This document shows, in pieces, positions 48,763 to 59,722 of a stretch of DNA of 64,000 nt (position 1 is the stretch's first letter; each line of letters begins with the position of its first letter). A program made the position numbers and the translations under genes. Source of the stretch: Toxotes chatareus (Eukaryota; Chordata; Actinopteri; Toxotidae); assembly GCA_016801885.1 (NCBI GenBank), contig CM028902.1, positions 1,302,001 through 1,366,000 of the forward strand. Direction: 5' to 3'. The notes under the pieces are model-generated. The model ran no database searches. It saw nothing but the letters and a program-made list of their open reading frames with translations, and was not told the DNA's origin.

Positions 48763-50053
48763 CTTGGCGGTTTTTGCGTTTCACAGCCTGCATGAAGAAA
48801 CACATAAGAAGACATTGAGAAAAAATATTTGAGTCTTTTTGACCCCTGCTGAATGCCATAGTTGTTCAGATCAGGATGGCAGTGTGAGGTTCTCTGAGAT
48901 CAGCATGTTCTGCTGCTCTGATGGAAATGGATGGACGAGAATATTTGTGCCGTAACGTGATCTGAGGCCACAGCTGAAGTGCAGCGACGTCGACTGAACT
49001 AAACTGGGAAGCTCGGGATCGAGTGTCACGTATGGACAGTTTACGAGCAGATCGAGTTAAGAATTAATTTGAAAAATTCTTCAGTGAAAAATTACTTTGA
49101 TTGGTAAAACATCAGGACCGAGTCAGGTGAGACAATATAAAACAAAAACATGGAAAAGAAAACTCCTCAGTTTTATGGGGAACCCAGCAGACCCAAATTT
49201 ACCACCTTAAAAAGTTCTACAAGTTTTATTGTTTTGAGAAGTTTAAAATGAACAAATTTACAACCTATGACAATTAAAATAGATAACAGGCATGAAAATA
49301 CTTCAACCAGCTGCGAGTGAAATTTCCTGATCCTGCTAACAGTCAAATAAACTGACTTATTAACCATGAACGACATCATCAAACTAATATTCCTGTTAAT
49401 TAAAAGGTTAATTAAGCACTCAGGTGTCAACAAGTCTGTTCATTAAGTCACAGAAAGTAAAGTTTTAGAGCCAATAAGCTTTAAACAGGAACATGTTCAT
49501 GTTCTCTGAATCAAATCTTTATGGACTTTAGTGATTCAAATATAAAAATTTGCTGTCAGTCACACAGATGTTCTGTCAAAGTGTTAATCAAGCCAGAATC
49601 ACTTTTTGTCTCACTTCAGACTCGTTAGGCTTCACATTTTAACCACAGCTCAGACAGCATGATGACAAAAAGGTATTTTGGCTGCCTGAGTGCGATAGTT
49701 TTAAGACTCTGACTCCGCTTGCTGGGTGACAATCACTTTCTAACACTCAGCTGCAAACACCTTCAGGACCATAAAACACAACACAGTAGAGCTGAACAGG
49801 TCTCATAAATTTAGGTCTGTCAGGAAAAGGTCAAATGTCACCAATAAACATGTAGAAAGCGAGTTCAGGATGTCAGGACGGGTCAAAGGTGGAGAAACAA
49901 ACGGCTATGATCCTGTTTTAAATGTTGGTTTTTAGAAACAGAGTCTGGTGGATATGTGGCTGCACTGAAGATCTCTTCTTTTGGCTGGTAAAATAAAAGA
50001 TGCTGCTCTCAGAGAGGCTAAAAAAAAAAGACAAAATAAAGAAGATTTCTCAC

Positions 50054-50115
50054 CTATTGAGAGGAGGAAGAAGAAGAGGACAAGACACACTTGGTGGAAG
50101 AAAAGCAGACACTGC
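50054..50115 (-). other. tnni2: non-coding exon 1 of tnni2 copy A
   Basis: It ends at a CAATAG|GTGAGA donor and begins about 30 bases from the TATA box. The transcription start is inferred, not seen. The same arrangement recurs in the other two copies. Confidence 0.6.
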
Positions 50116-50147
50116 CAAAGCCACAGACAGTGAAAAATGAAATAGGG

Positions 50148-50246
50148 TATATATGGTGGGTTGCGATGCCTCAGCAAAATACCCAGATCCTCTTTATGGA
50201 AATGGATTCCCGGCCAGACCAATGGGCCAGCGAGCTCCTGAAATAC
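50148..50246 (-). promoter_or_regulatory. promoter of tnni2 copy A
   Basis: TATA box TATATAT at 50148-50154. Upstream in gene orientation come CCATAAAGAGG (50199-50189), a CCAAT-type element in CTGGCCCATTGGTC (50230-50217) and GTATTTCAGGAG (50246-50235). The same elements in the same order precede copy B, and all but the CCAAT block precede copy C. This points to shared control. Confidence 0.7.
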
Positions 50247-51245
50247 ACCCGGCCCAGCCCTGCTCTGCTAACCGCCCTCCCTGTGAGAAGACTTCAAACT
50301 GATCTGAAGGCTTCAAGATGCAGATTCACTGTATATGGGGGGTTTTAATGGATATAAAGGAACCCAAACCGAAGCCACCCTGAAGCCGGTGGGCCACCTT
50401 CAAGGTTCTTTAGACTAAAACCAGAAGTCCTGAAACGGATCCACAATGTGCTTTTCTTTCTGATTTCCACCTTAAAAATTTCCTTCAGTAGCATTAATGT
50501 TGTTTTTTCAAGCAATATCAGCAACTGTTTGAAGACTTGAGGACAAAGATAAAGCTCTGTGGTCTTAATGTGAATTTAACCTTCATGTCATTGTGATTAA
50601 ACAGGTTCACATAAGCTTTCTTTTTATCAATACAAACACAAATCAGCTGCTTCAAGAATCATCTTTTTCTGTGATTCTTTATTCTGTCTTCTTTAAAAGG
50701 AATAGTTCAGCATTTAGGGAAACAGAGAGTGAGATCTTCAGTTTAATATCTGTGTGAGCCAAGCTAGCTGTTTCCCTCTGCTGCCAGTCTTTATGCTAAG
50801 CTAAGCTAAGCTAACAAAGTCTGACTCCAGCTCTGTACTTTTTCTGTGTTTTCTATACTGGTTCCTTTCTCTAAAGATGGTGAGTTTCACTGAAAAGCTC
50901 TTAAACTGTCCTGATGCAGATGAAAAGACAAACATGTCTTCTCTCACTGAAACTTCACTCTTTGGAAATAAACATCTAAAAAAACATCTTGACTCAAGGT
51001 TTGCTTATCAGTTTTTTGTGAAGCTTTCAAACACAGCTCACAAGCAAAAGTCTCATAACAGAGACGACTTTCCTGAGTTACACTTTTATGTTAATTTAAA
51101 TTAAATAGAACAAGGTTCAATTTGTCCATAAATGACTGATTTCTAAGACTGACTGAATAAATCATTGCGTAAATGTAATTTGGGAAAAACAAAATGAAGA
51201 ATGATAAAACACGGATAAAAGTAGCGAACAAATTAATCCTTATTG
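50247..51245. other. spacer between tnni2 copies A and B
   Basis: It contains a copy of the dispersed fish repeat at about 50697-50830: GGAATAGTTCAGCATTTAGG, later CCAGTCTTTATGCTAAGC and a GCTAA tandem. No coding exon is seen. The 3' end of copy B begins near 51251. Confidence 0.5.
50697..50830. repeat. dispersed fish repeat with GCTAA tandem
   Basis: It starts like the element at 53440 (GAATAGTT..CATTT..GGAAA) and contains AGTCTTTATGCTAAGCTAAG, the reverse complement of CTTAGCATAAAGACT at 53540. It therefore combines parts of the same family in a different arrangement. Confidence 0.55.
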
Positions 51246-51250
51246 CATAA

Positions 51251-51256
51251 CATTTA
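51251..51256 (-). terminator. poly(A) signal of tnni2 copy B
   Basis: AATAAA on the - strand (plus TTTATT), about 270 bases beyond the stop codon of copy B. Confidence 0.5.
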
Positions 51257-51525
51257 TTTCTAATGACTCCATGAAATCTTGTACAGTTTGAACTAATGTT
51301 TCTGTGTCAGATGTTTTAACTGTTTCTTTGTTTGAGTTCATTCTCTCAGGCAACGGTATATATCACAAAAACAACCAAAAAAAAAACCAAACAAACAAAA
51401 AAAAAAAAAACAACGAACCAAAAAAAATGTCTCCTTTCCCCGTGTGTCCTGCTGGGATTCAGAGTCACTCAGACCTCAGACAGAAACGTCTCCCCTGCTG
51501 TCATCCTCGTCGGTCCAGGAGGGTT

Positions 51526-54500
51526 TTAGGAAGTCTCGAACATCTTCTTCCTGTCGGCTTTGTCCTCGATGTTTTTACGCCAGTCGCCGACGGCCTCTGT
51601 TGACTGGAGGAACAACAACACAAAGACTCATTAACAAAGAAACAATATTCTGACACTGACAATGAATGTTTTCATTATCTGATGTTTAATGGCAGAGTTT
51701 CCGGTTCCTGCTGCTGTTGCATGATGTGAGAGCAGTGTCAGGTGAAACATCAGTGCTTGGTCTTTGGACTCGGTCCTCACCTCCTCTTTCACCTCCTTCT
51801 TGACCTGCTTCAGGTTGGCCCTCAGGTCCATGGTCACCTTGTGTTTTCCTCCCAGCAGAGCCTGCAGCATGGCGTCAGCAGACATACGCACTTTCTTCAG
51901 AGCAGGTTTCTTCACTCCGGCCAGCTCGACCACCTTCAGTTTCAGATCCTCGATCTGGAGGCAGAGAAACGTGTCACGTGTCAGTTCAAATGTAAATCTG
52001 GACATTACAGGAACAGGAGTGGTTCTGGATTATAGAGTTATGATGGTACAGTGGAACCAATGAAAACCTGCTTGGACAATCTTTTCATCATTTCTCTTTG
52101 AGTTCTCAGTTTTCTGGTAAAAATAATCAAAAATGCCTAAACCACCACAATGTTAGAAAACAAGTTACATTTTTTTGACCCTAATCTACAGTGAACCAAT
52201 GTGCACACATTTATTTGTAAATAAAAGGAGACCCAGTCCTAAAGGACAGCCAAAAAAAAAGAAAGGTGTGCTAGAGACCTGAGGATAATTACACTCCACC
52301 CAACGTGAAAAATCCACCATCCACAAAAGTCTAATGTTTTCTTAGTTAAACACTTTGTTCAGTCTGCTCAAATGCTTCTGAGGAATCTGAGGCGAAATCA
52401 AACAGAAAAATTATCATCTAAAAAAAATCCATATCAACTGTTTTCTACAGTTATAGACCAGTGAGTCACTCTGACCACGACCGACCAGGTGAAATCCAAT
52501 CAGTTGATTGATCAATATTCTTGATTATATTATTCTTATATGAAAAACACATTTAAATTCTAGAAACTTCTGAAGCAAAGTTTATTTTTAGCAGGAAAAA
52601 AAAAACAGAGGAAATGCCAACTGCCTGAAAAATACTATTTTAAGACTCAACAACCGACTGAGGTGAAAATCTGCTGTCGGCACCTTTTACCTCATCTCAC
52701 GTCTCTCACCTCTTTGTCGGCTTTCTGAACTTTGGCCTCGGCGTCGTACCTCATGTCGTCGATCTTGTCGATGGCCTGGTGGAGCTTCTTGCAAATTTCC
52801 TGTTGATAAATAAACAAACATAGGTGCTAACATGTTAAAGTCATGCCTTCAGCTGCTACTTTATTCTTCCATTCAACCACATTTCATAGGGGAACAATGT
52901 GCTTTTTACTCCACTACATCTGATCTAAATTCAACTTCAGACTCTGAAGTTAACGAGGAAAAGTCTCCAGAGCAACACTGAATATTTCACCTTTTTTGGA
53001 ATTAAAAATGGTCAAATTTAAGTACTGGTATAAAGTATGAGCAGCGGCATCGTCTCACCGCGAGGGCAGCCTGGTCTCCGCTGAGGTCTGGGGCGGGGCA
53101 GTTCTCAGCCATGTAGGCCTCCTTTGCCTCCTCGATTTCCTTCTTCTCCTGCTCGATCCAGTTGGCAGCGATCTGCAGCATCAAACTCTGCAGGGAGATG
53201 AAATGAGATGAAATTTTCATTTAAAGGTTAAAAATAACATTTCACTGACACTTAAACGCTGCTAATAAGACCCTGATGGAAAGGTGAAGAAGGTTTTCCA
53301 CTCACTTTCAGATGATGCCTGCGGCTGGATGTCATTTTCTTTCCCCTTTAAAATAAAAATAAAGTCATTATCAGGACCGATGGAGAAGTTTGATCACACA
53401 ATATCAGAGCTGCTTTGAAAATGTATATTAACTTCTTAAAGAATAGTTTGACATTTTTTGGAAATACACTTGCTTGTTTTCTGGCAGAGACTTAAAAACA
53501 CTGACACCTTATATCGTTAAGCTAAGCAGCTTGTTAGCTTAGCTTAGCATAAAGACTGGAAACAGGGGGAAACAGTTAGCCCGGCCCTGCCTGAACGAAA
53601 GAAAATCCACCTCCCCGCACCTCTAAAGCTCACTGGTTAACATGTTATACACCTGTTTGTTTAATCTGAACAAAAACAAAGTGTAAAATGACAGTTTGCA
53701 GTTTTACATCCAGTCATGTGCCAAGAAGTAGTTGGGCCCATACAACACAAATCATTGTTTTTACACTTTGACTTTGTCTGGATTAAACAAACAAGATATA
53801 ATATGTTAACTAGTGAGTTTTAGAGGTGCAGGCTAAGCTAATCTAATCTAACCAGCTGATGGCCACCAGTAATTTCCCAAAAAAGTTGAACTAGAAGCTG
53901 AACCAGAAGACATGAGGTGTAAATCACAGCACACTTCAAGTGACAAACGTGACACTGATAACACACTCATCTTCAGGAGACTAAAGACATCAACACTTTC
54001 AGTGACATGTGGTGGGAAAACAAACTGCAACCATTTGAAAAGCTGAGCTCGGTTTATAAAATGTATTATTCTCACATTATCTGCCTGCGTTAAAAGTGTT
54101 AGTGTCCTCACACATGCCAGCAACACTTATAGCTGCTGTCGCCCGAGGCTGAAAGGTCGACCTTTAAACTGACAGTCATTCTCTGAACTGGTTCATTCAC
54201 ATGTGTTCACATCAGTTTAGCAGCAGTAGGTCGACATTAACACTGTCCAACACTTTCATTTCTGAGGTATCCTGTCATTCCACCAGACTTTAAGATGAAT
54301 GCTATAAGCTGATGTGATTTCTTTACTTTTCACTTTTAATTGGGTTTAAATTGAGCTTTTCTTTCAAGGACGTTCCTCTGGAAACCAACAACTGCTTACA
54401 AACAGATTTTGCTAAATTCTTTTCTCAGATTCTCAATTCTCTTGTTTCAGTTTTTTCACCATGTGGATAAAGTAAGAGTTCATAACCCTCCAAAACAAAC

Positions 54501-54859
54501 ATTACCTGCTAAAATGACTGAAGACAAAACATTTAGAGAAGGGTAATACATCATCTCTCAGCCTAGAATTAGACAGCAGATTATGACACAATCTGGGCTC
54601 TACTTTGTTTAAATGCAAAAGTTTGTTAGAAATTATGACGAATTTAAATAAAAGCTGAGCCTGATGTCTCAAAATGGTGGAAAAATACCTTTAAAGAGCT
54701 GTTACAACTGTTTCAAAGCAGCAAAATAAAATGGAATAGGAGGTTATAGTACGATTAAGTCTTTACAGTTGTGTCTTTAAGATGAGTCTAGTTCTCTGCA
54801 GGTTAACGAGACCACCTCAGTGAAAAAGAAGAAGAAGAAGACAGTACTTACTCAGACAT
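51526..54859 (-). CDS. tnni2: troponin I, fast skeletal, copy B
   Basis: Six coding exons: 54859-54852, 53345-53306, 53187-53059, 52799-52710, 51954-51781, 51603-51526 with stop TAA. GT-AG junctions and phases match, and the product is 172 residues. Landmarks: MSEGKKMTSSRRHHLK, SLMLQIAANWIEQEKKEIEE, EAYMAENCPAPDLSGDQAAL, KLHQAIDKIDDMRYDAEAKV, inhibitory segment GVKKPALKKVRMSADAM, switch region LLGGKHKVTMDLRANLKQVK and VGDWRKNIEDKADRKKMFET. The last two exons and the intron between them are almost identical to copy C, while the first four exons differ clearly, so only the 3' end has been homogenised. Non-coding exon 1 is at 56383 to about 56440. Confidence 0.92.
51531..51927 (-). repeat. gene-conversion tract, tnni2 copy B partner
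   Basis: 397 bp that match 58101-58497 with 3 mismatches and no gaps. It covers the last exon except its final bases, the whole 177-bp intron, and most of the 174-bp exon. Confidence 0.9.
53440..53850. repeat. fold-back dispersed repeat in tnni2 copy B intron
   Basis: It opens with GAATAGTTTGACATTTTTTG and carries TTAGCTTAGCATAAAGACTGG. It then contains two 71-bp arms in inverted orientation (53618-53688 and 53758-53828) that share CACCTCTAAA, CTCACT, GTTAACAT and TTGTTTGTTTAATC. It resembles a MITE-like element. No transposase frame is present. Confidence 0.7.
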
Positions 54860-54884
54860 TTTGATGGTTTGTGATCTTCACACC

Positions 54885-56382
54885 CTGTTTAGAGACAGAA
54901 AACTCTCATCAGTTAAACATGAGCAGACAGGTTTGATAAAGCACATTGACTCTGTTCGCAGCTGAACTGGACGAGTCCCGTTTCCCCCACGTTATCAATC
55001 AGTGACCCTTTGACCTCCAGCAGGAAATACGAAACGCTTTACTATCCTGGAAAACCGGCTGCCAGTGATCACAAACCGGCTAATTTTGGACAGGCGGGGT
55101 CAGATGCCAGGGCCCACAAGCCGAACAGTTGCCCCCTCAGAAGATGTTCTGCCTGGAATTTAACTTCTTACTGCGAGCCAAAGATCTGAGCACGAAATGC
55201 CACCAGCAGAGGAACCAAATGTGGTGCAAAGCACGCAGTGAGAGCCGTTAACACCGATTCCAACATCCCGCAGGCATGCAAACCACCGGCTGACACCGAG
55301 GCGTGTCCAGAAACTGTTCAGATCACAATGTAAAGAATCAGGCTCTTTCAAAGCTTCTTAAAAGCTTAAAAAAAAGCTTGAGGAATTTACAAAATCTACA
55401 TTAAAAAAAAGTATTTTTGATTAAGCAAAAACATGAACCACTTTTTAAAAAGAGTACAAATTTTTCTCAAGATCCAGACAGTTTTAAATCCTCAGTGGGA
55501 ACATTAACATTTCTTCAGTTTTCCTTTAACTTATTATAAAGAATCACATTAAGTAATTTACAGCAAAAATCGTTGGTAGTGCTTTATTTACAGGTGCATA
55601 ATTTCCGGATGATTTTGAAGGTTTCCAGGAATGAATCATGTATAGCTATAATCATGTATAACTAATAATAAGGAAAAAACAGTGCTCAATTAGTGCCCTT
55701 TTAATTACCAATGCCTAAATAATTTCTTTTAATCAGTACACAAGCTTCCAATAAATGAAAGATGGATACATGAATATTTATGAGCGTTTAAATGAAGCTT
55801 TTCTTTCATGAAAATTCAATTTTTTATATAATTAGTGCTGAATTACGCAACGGTTTTTGTTCTGAAATTATTTGGAAATTAAAAGTCTGTAATTTCATAC
55901 ATAATTTCACACATATATCGACATATATGTGTGAAATTGAATCATCATGTATTCAAGCTTAATGAAACATCCAAAGGCCTTGAATGAGCGAAAAGTTGAT
56001 TTTCATTAAAAGACAAGCTGGACCCCTTCAAAATAAAACAACAAAATGACAAATTAGCCTGAATTCAAACTTTAAACAGCCTGAACGTCCAACAGTTATT
56101 TCATTCTTCAGCTGAGCGTCCTACAGTGTCCTTCAAAAAGTCCAGTAAGTCTCAACGGCCATTTAACTGCTCCTGCTCTTGATTCTGCCTCCAAATCCCT
56201 GAACGCAGCCTCAGAGGTCAGAGGTCACACCTGCAGCACCACCTTTAAAAACCAGTCCAACACACTTAAAACCACCTCCGCAGAATAAACCAAACTCCCA
56301 CCTGCTCACCAGACCTCAGTGTGACTCTCTGTATTGTTTCCTGCTAGAGTAAAAGAATCCAAGCTGCAGCACAGACGCTCAC
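54885..56382. other. tnni2 copy B intron 1
   Basis: An AT-rich 1.5-kb intron between non-coding exon 1 and the ATG exon. It contains a perfect 16-bp inverted repeat at 55903-55938. No coding exon is seen. Confidence 0.5.
55903..55938. repeat. perfect palindrome, 16-bp arms, 4-bp loop
   Basis: AATTTCACACATATAT is followed by CGAC and then the exact reverse complement. It lies in intron 1 of tnni2 copy B within AT-rich DNA. Confidence 0.9.
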
Positions 56383-56440
56383 CTACTGAACCTGACGAGG
56401 AAGACGAAGCAGAAGAAGAAGAAGGGGGGAGACGCTGCCA
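56383..56440 (-). other. tnni2: non-coding exon 1 of tnni2 copy B
   Basis: It ends at CAGTAG|GTGAGC. The start is inferred from the TATA box. It is purine/pyrimidine-biased like exon 1 of copy A. Confidence 0.6.
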
Positions 56441-56468
56441 AGTCCCAAACAGTAAAGATTAAACAGGG

Positions 56469-56565
56469 TATATAGGGTGTGAAGTGCTCGCTCAGCAGAA
56501 AAGTCAGCCCTCTTTATGGTAGCAGAGCCACTTCAGACCAATGGGCCAGCAGGCTCCAGAAATAC
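56469..56565 (-). promoter_or_regulatory. promoter of tnni2 copy B
   Basis: TATATA at 56469-56474, CCATAAAGAGG at 56519-56509, CTGGCCCATTGGTC at 56549-56536, and GTATTTCTGGAG at 56565-56554. Order and spacing are as in copy A. Confidence 0.7.
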
Positions 56566-57998
56566 CACTGCAACTCTCCGAGGAACCTCATAAATTTCAG
56601 GCGCAGGAAGTCGCCTCCCTGGACTGCACCCTGGACAGACGCTATCAGGTTCCCTCCCTCAGGAACAAGTGAGGGGATGAAGCAATTGTTACACAACAGC
56701 CAGTGCAGAGTGGGCGACATGATTGATGCTCACAGATCCAGTGTCCTTTATACCAGCAGCTTGACAGGCCAGCAGTGAGGACAGCGTGTGAAGCTGTTCG
56801 TCACACCCACCACGCGTCACGTAAAATAAAGCCCAGCTCAAGTCGGTATGAGGCTTCTGAATCTTCCAAAGTTATAGTCATTTCATTTCAGACAGAAGAC
56901 ATATATCCACATATATCCACCTCATTAGTCTAACTCAGACTGCTGAACCCCGGAGGGAGGACTCCCCCATCACTTCAGGTGGAAGCATGTTAGGAAAAGA
57001 TTTCATGCGGACCAGTACAGACAGGACAAATGGCCTTTAACTTCAGTAAACTGACTGTTCACTAAGTATTAGAGAGATAAAGATGACTGACTGTAAGAAA
57101 ACTCTCACTATGGTTATGGTCACCAATATATTTTACAATATGCAAGTCCACCATCTTTTACATTTTAAATTTTAGGAGATTTTCAAAGAGATTTAGGGAG
57201 AATGTGTCTGTAAACTTCATTTACATGTAGTTTCAATGAATAAAATTGTAGAAATTTGTACATCACATATGAGATACTCAACACACAACATGGACTTTTA
57301 ACGTAAACATCAGTAAACCTTTTAAATTTTCAGGCAATAACAAATAAAAAGTAGGAATAAAGTGAGAAGAGGAAATTGTTACTCACCGTTTGTAGAACTT
57401 CATGTTGCTGCAGCTTTGTTTTGTGACAATAATCAAATGTGATGAGGAGTTAGAAGAAGAAGAATTGTGATTTAATGGAAATATTTTGCCACGTTTCATG
57501 ACTGAAACTAAGGAGAGATGATGTGGAGGAAGAAAAACCATCCAGCAGAAAAAAGAGGAAGAGGAAGGCTCTCTGCTGACATCTGGTGGTTCAACATGAG
57601 CAGAGCGCTCAGGTAACTAGGCGATAAATATGGTTTACATTAAGAGATTTCTCCTAATTTGCTGTTGTGCCAAAAGAATTTATTAAGTATTAGTTCAGGT
57701 AAAGTTAAAATTTAAGTCACTTCTTCATCCTCCAAACAGTTCCTGCTTTTGCATTAGTCTTTCTACATAATTAACTTTTTGTCTGAAGGGAGAAATCTCA
57801 GGGTCAGATCAACATGGACTTCAACATCTGTTTGGTTTAAAGGAACTAAGAGAATACAAGATAATTTCCTCCTTTAGCAGGGTTAATGAAACAAAACCCA
57901 GCAAATCTCAACTAAAACATAACCCTTTAACGTCTATATTTCCAAACAATGTAAGAAACTGCAGATTCACAGCATTGCCTTATTCCAAAACAAAAAAA
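56566..57998. other. spacer between tnni2 copies B and C
   Basis: No supported gene is present. One exon-like word on the - strand near 57381-57402 (ATGAAGTTCTACAAACG followed by GTGAGT) has no partner exon with evident coding. Confidence 0.45.
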
Positions 57999-58004
57999 AT
58001 TTAA
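57999..58004 (-). terminator. possible poly(A) signal of tnni2 copy C
   Basis: ATTAAA on the - strand (plus TTTAAT), about 95 bases after the stop codon. No canonical AATAAA lies closer. Confidence 0.35.
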
Positions 58005-58095
58005 TGGCACAAGTTTTTCCAATTCCATGAAAAAGGACAGATGTAACAGTGGCAGCCCAGAGAAACTGAAAACGGAAAGTTGAATTTGAAAGTCT

Positions 58096-59697
58096 TTAAG
58101 AAGTCTCGAACATCTTCTTCCTGTCGGCTTTGTCCTCGATGTTTTTACGCCAGTCGCCGACAGCGTCTGTTGACTGGAGGAACAACAACACAAAGACTCA
58201 TTAACAAAGAAACAATATTCTGACACTGACAATGAATGTTTTCATTATCTGATGTTTAATGGCAGAGTTTCCGGTTCCTGCTGCTGTTACATGATGTGAG
58301 AGCAGTGTCAGGTGAAACATCAGTGCTTGGTCTTTGGACTCGGTCCTCACCTCCTCTTTCACCTCCTTCTTGACCTGCTTCAGGTTGGCCCTCAGGTCCA
58401 TGGTCACCTTGTGTTTTCCTCCCAGCAGAGCCTGCAGCATGGCGTCAGCAGACATACGCACTTTCTTCAGAGCAGGTTTCTTCACTCCGGCCAGCTCAAC
58501 CACCCTCAGCTTCAGCTCCTCGATCTAAAAACACAAACTGGCTCACTGATACAGTCCTACACATGGAAACTCACACGTAAACCCAAAGACCAACCCACAG
58601 CAGATGGACATTTTAGCTTCCCGTGTTGTTTTGTTTACGGATTTCAATTGAAAAAGATGGCAAGTCTTTGAAGAGCTTGTGAAGTTGCTCCTACTGCTCA
58701 GTCTTCATGGATAATCTGACATATTGACATATTAAAGTTTAGAATAACTTTATACGTCAAATTTATTCACACAAACTCTTTAACATGCAAGAGACACTCA
58801 ACCTTGAGAGCTTACCTAAACATAACAAGACCAAATACTTTTCACGTTAAAGTATCTATGACAGAGAGACGTCTCTACCTCTTTGTCTGTCTTTGCCACT
58901 TTGGCCTCAGCATCATATCTGTCCTCATCAATCTTGTCGAGGGCCTGGTGCAGCTTTTTGCAGATTTCCTGTTGATAAACAAAGAGAAGAGTTTTTTTCT
59001 CGCCCTGCACAGCCTCAGCTCCTCCTCTCTTTAGGACACAGAGTGAAGATTTATCTGTGTGTTGAAGGGTTTTTACCATCAGAGCCGCTTGATCTCCGCT
59101 CAGGTCGGGGGTGGGGCAATTCTCTGCCATGTAAGCTTCTTTGGTGGCTGCGATTTCGTTAGCTTCCTGCTCCAGCCAGCTAGCAGCGATCTGCAGCATC
59201 AAACTCTGCAGGACAAGGACACAGAGACAGTGATTACACTCAGCATTAGGGTTTTTTTCCCTTAAAACTGCAATAACTGATTTTTCTGGGCACTGGGGGG
59301 CAGAAGAACTCTACAACAAGCAGGCAGACACGCATAATAAAGCTATCATAGCTAACGGGTTAGCACACAGTAGCATATCTCTACATCCAGCACACAAAGC
59401 AACACGATCATCCCACTGGAGTTAGTGTTGGTGTCCACCTGATTCTCTTCAGTCTTACCTTGAGATGATGCCTGCGGCTCGATGTCATCTTCTTTCCCCT
59501 TCAATCAATGAAAACATAATATTAATAAAAACAACACAAAATAATAAGAACAATAAAACTGAAGGGTTTTCTGTAAAATAGTAAAAAGTAATGACAATCA
59601 CAGCTTTGCAGGATTCAAGTTGACGTCTTTAAATGTGTTTTTTGTTTGACCACCTTGCTGGCTGCCAAACAGAATAAACTGATACTTACTCAGACAT
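58096..59697 (-). CDS. tnni2: troponin I, fast skeletal, copy C
   Basis: Six coding exons: 59697-59690, 59498-59459, 59205-59077, 58968-58879, 58524-58351, 58173-58096 with stop TAA. Phases match, and the product is 172 residues. Landmarks: MSEGKKMTSSRRHHLK, SLMLQIAASWLEQEANEIAA, EAYMAENCPTPDLSGDQAAL, KLHQALDKIDEDRYDAEAKV, GVKKPALKKVRMSADAM, LLGGKHKVTMDLRANLKQVK and VGDWRKNIEDKADRKKMFET. This is the most compact copy (1.6 kb of coding span). Its N-terminal half is the most divergent of the three (AANEI in place of KKEIE). The 3' exons match copy B almost base for base. Non-coding exon 1 is at 61340 to about 61385. Confidence 0.92.
58101..58497 (-). repeat. gene-conversion tract, tnni2 copy C partner
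   Basis: Partner of 51531-51927 at a constant offset of 6570. Two mismatches lie in the last exon and one in the intron. Outside these limits similarity drops abruptly on both sides. Confidence 0.9.
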
Positions 59698-59722
59698 CTT
59701 GGCGTCTTTTTGGTTTCAGACT

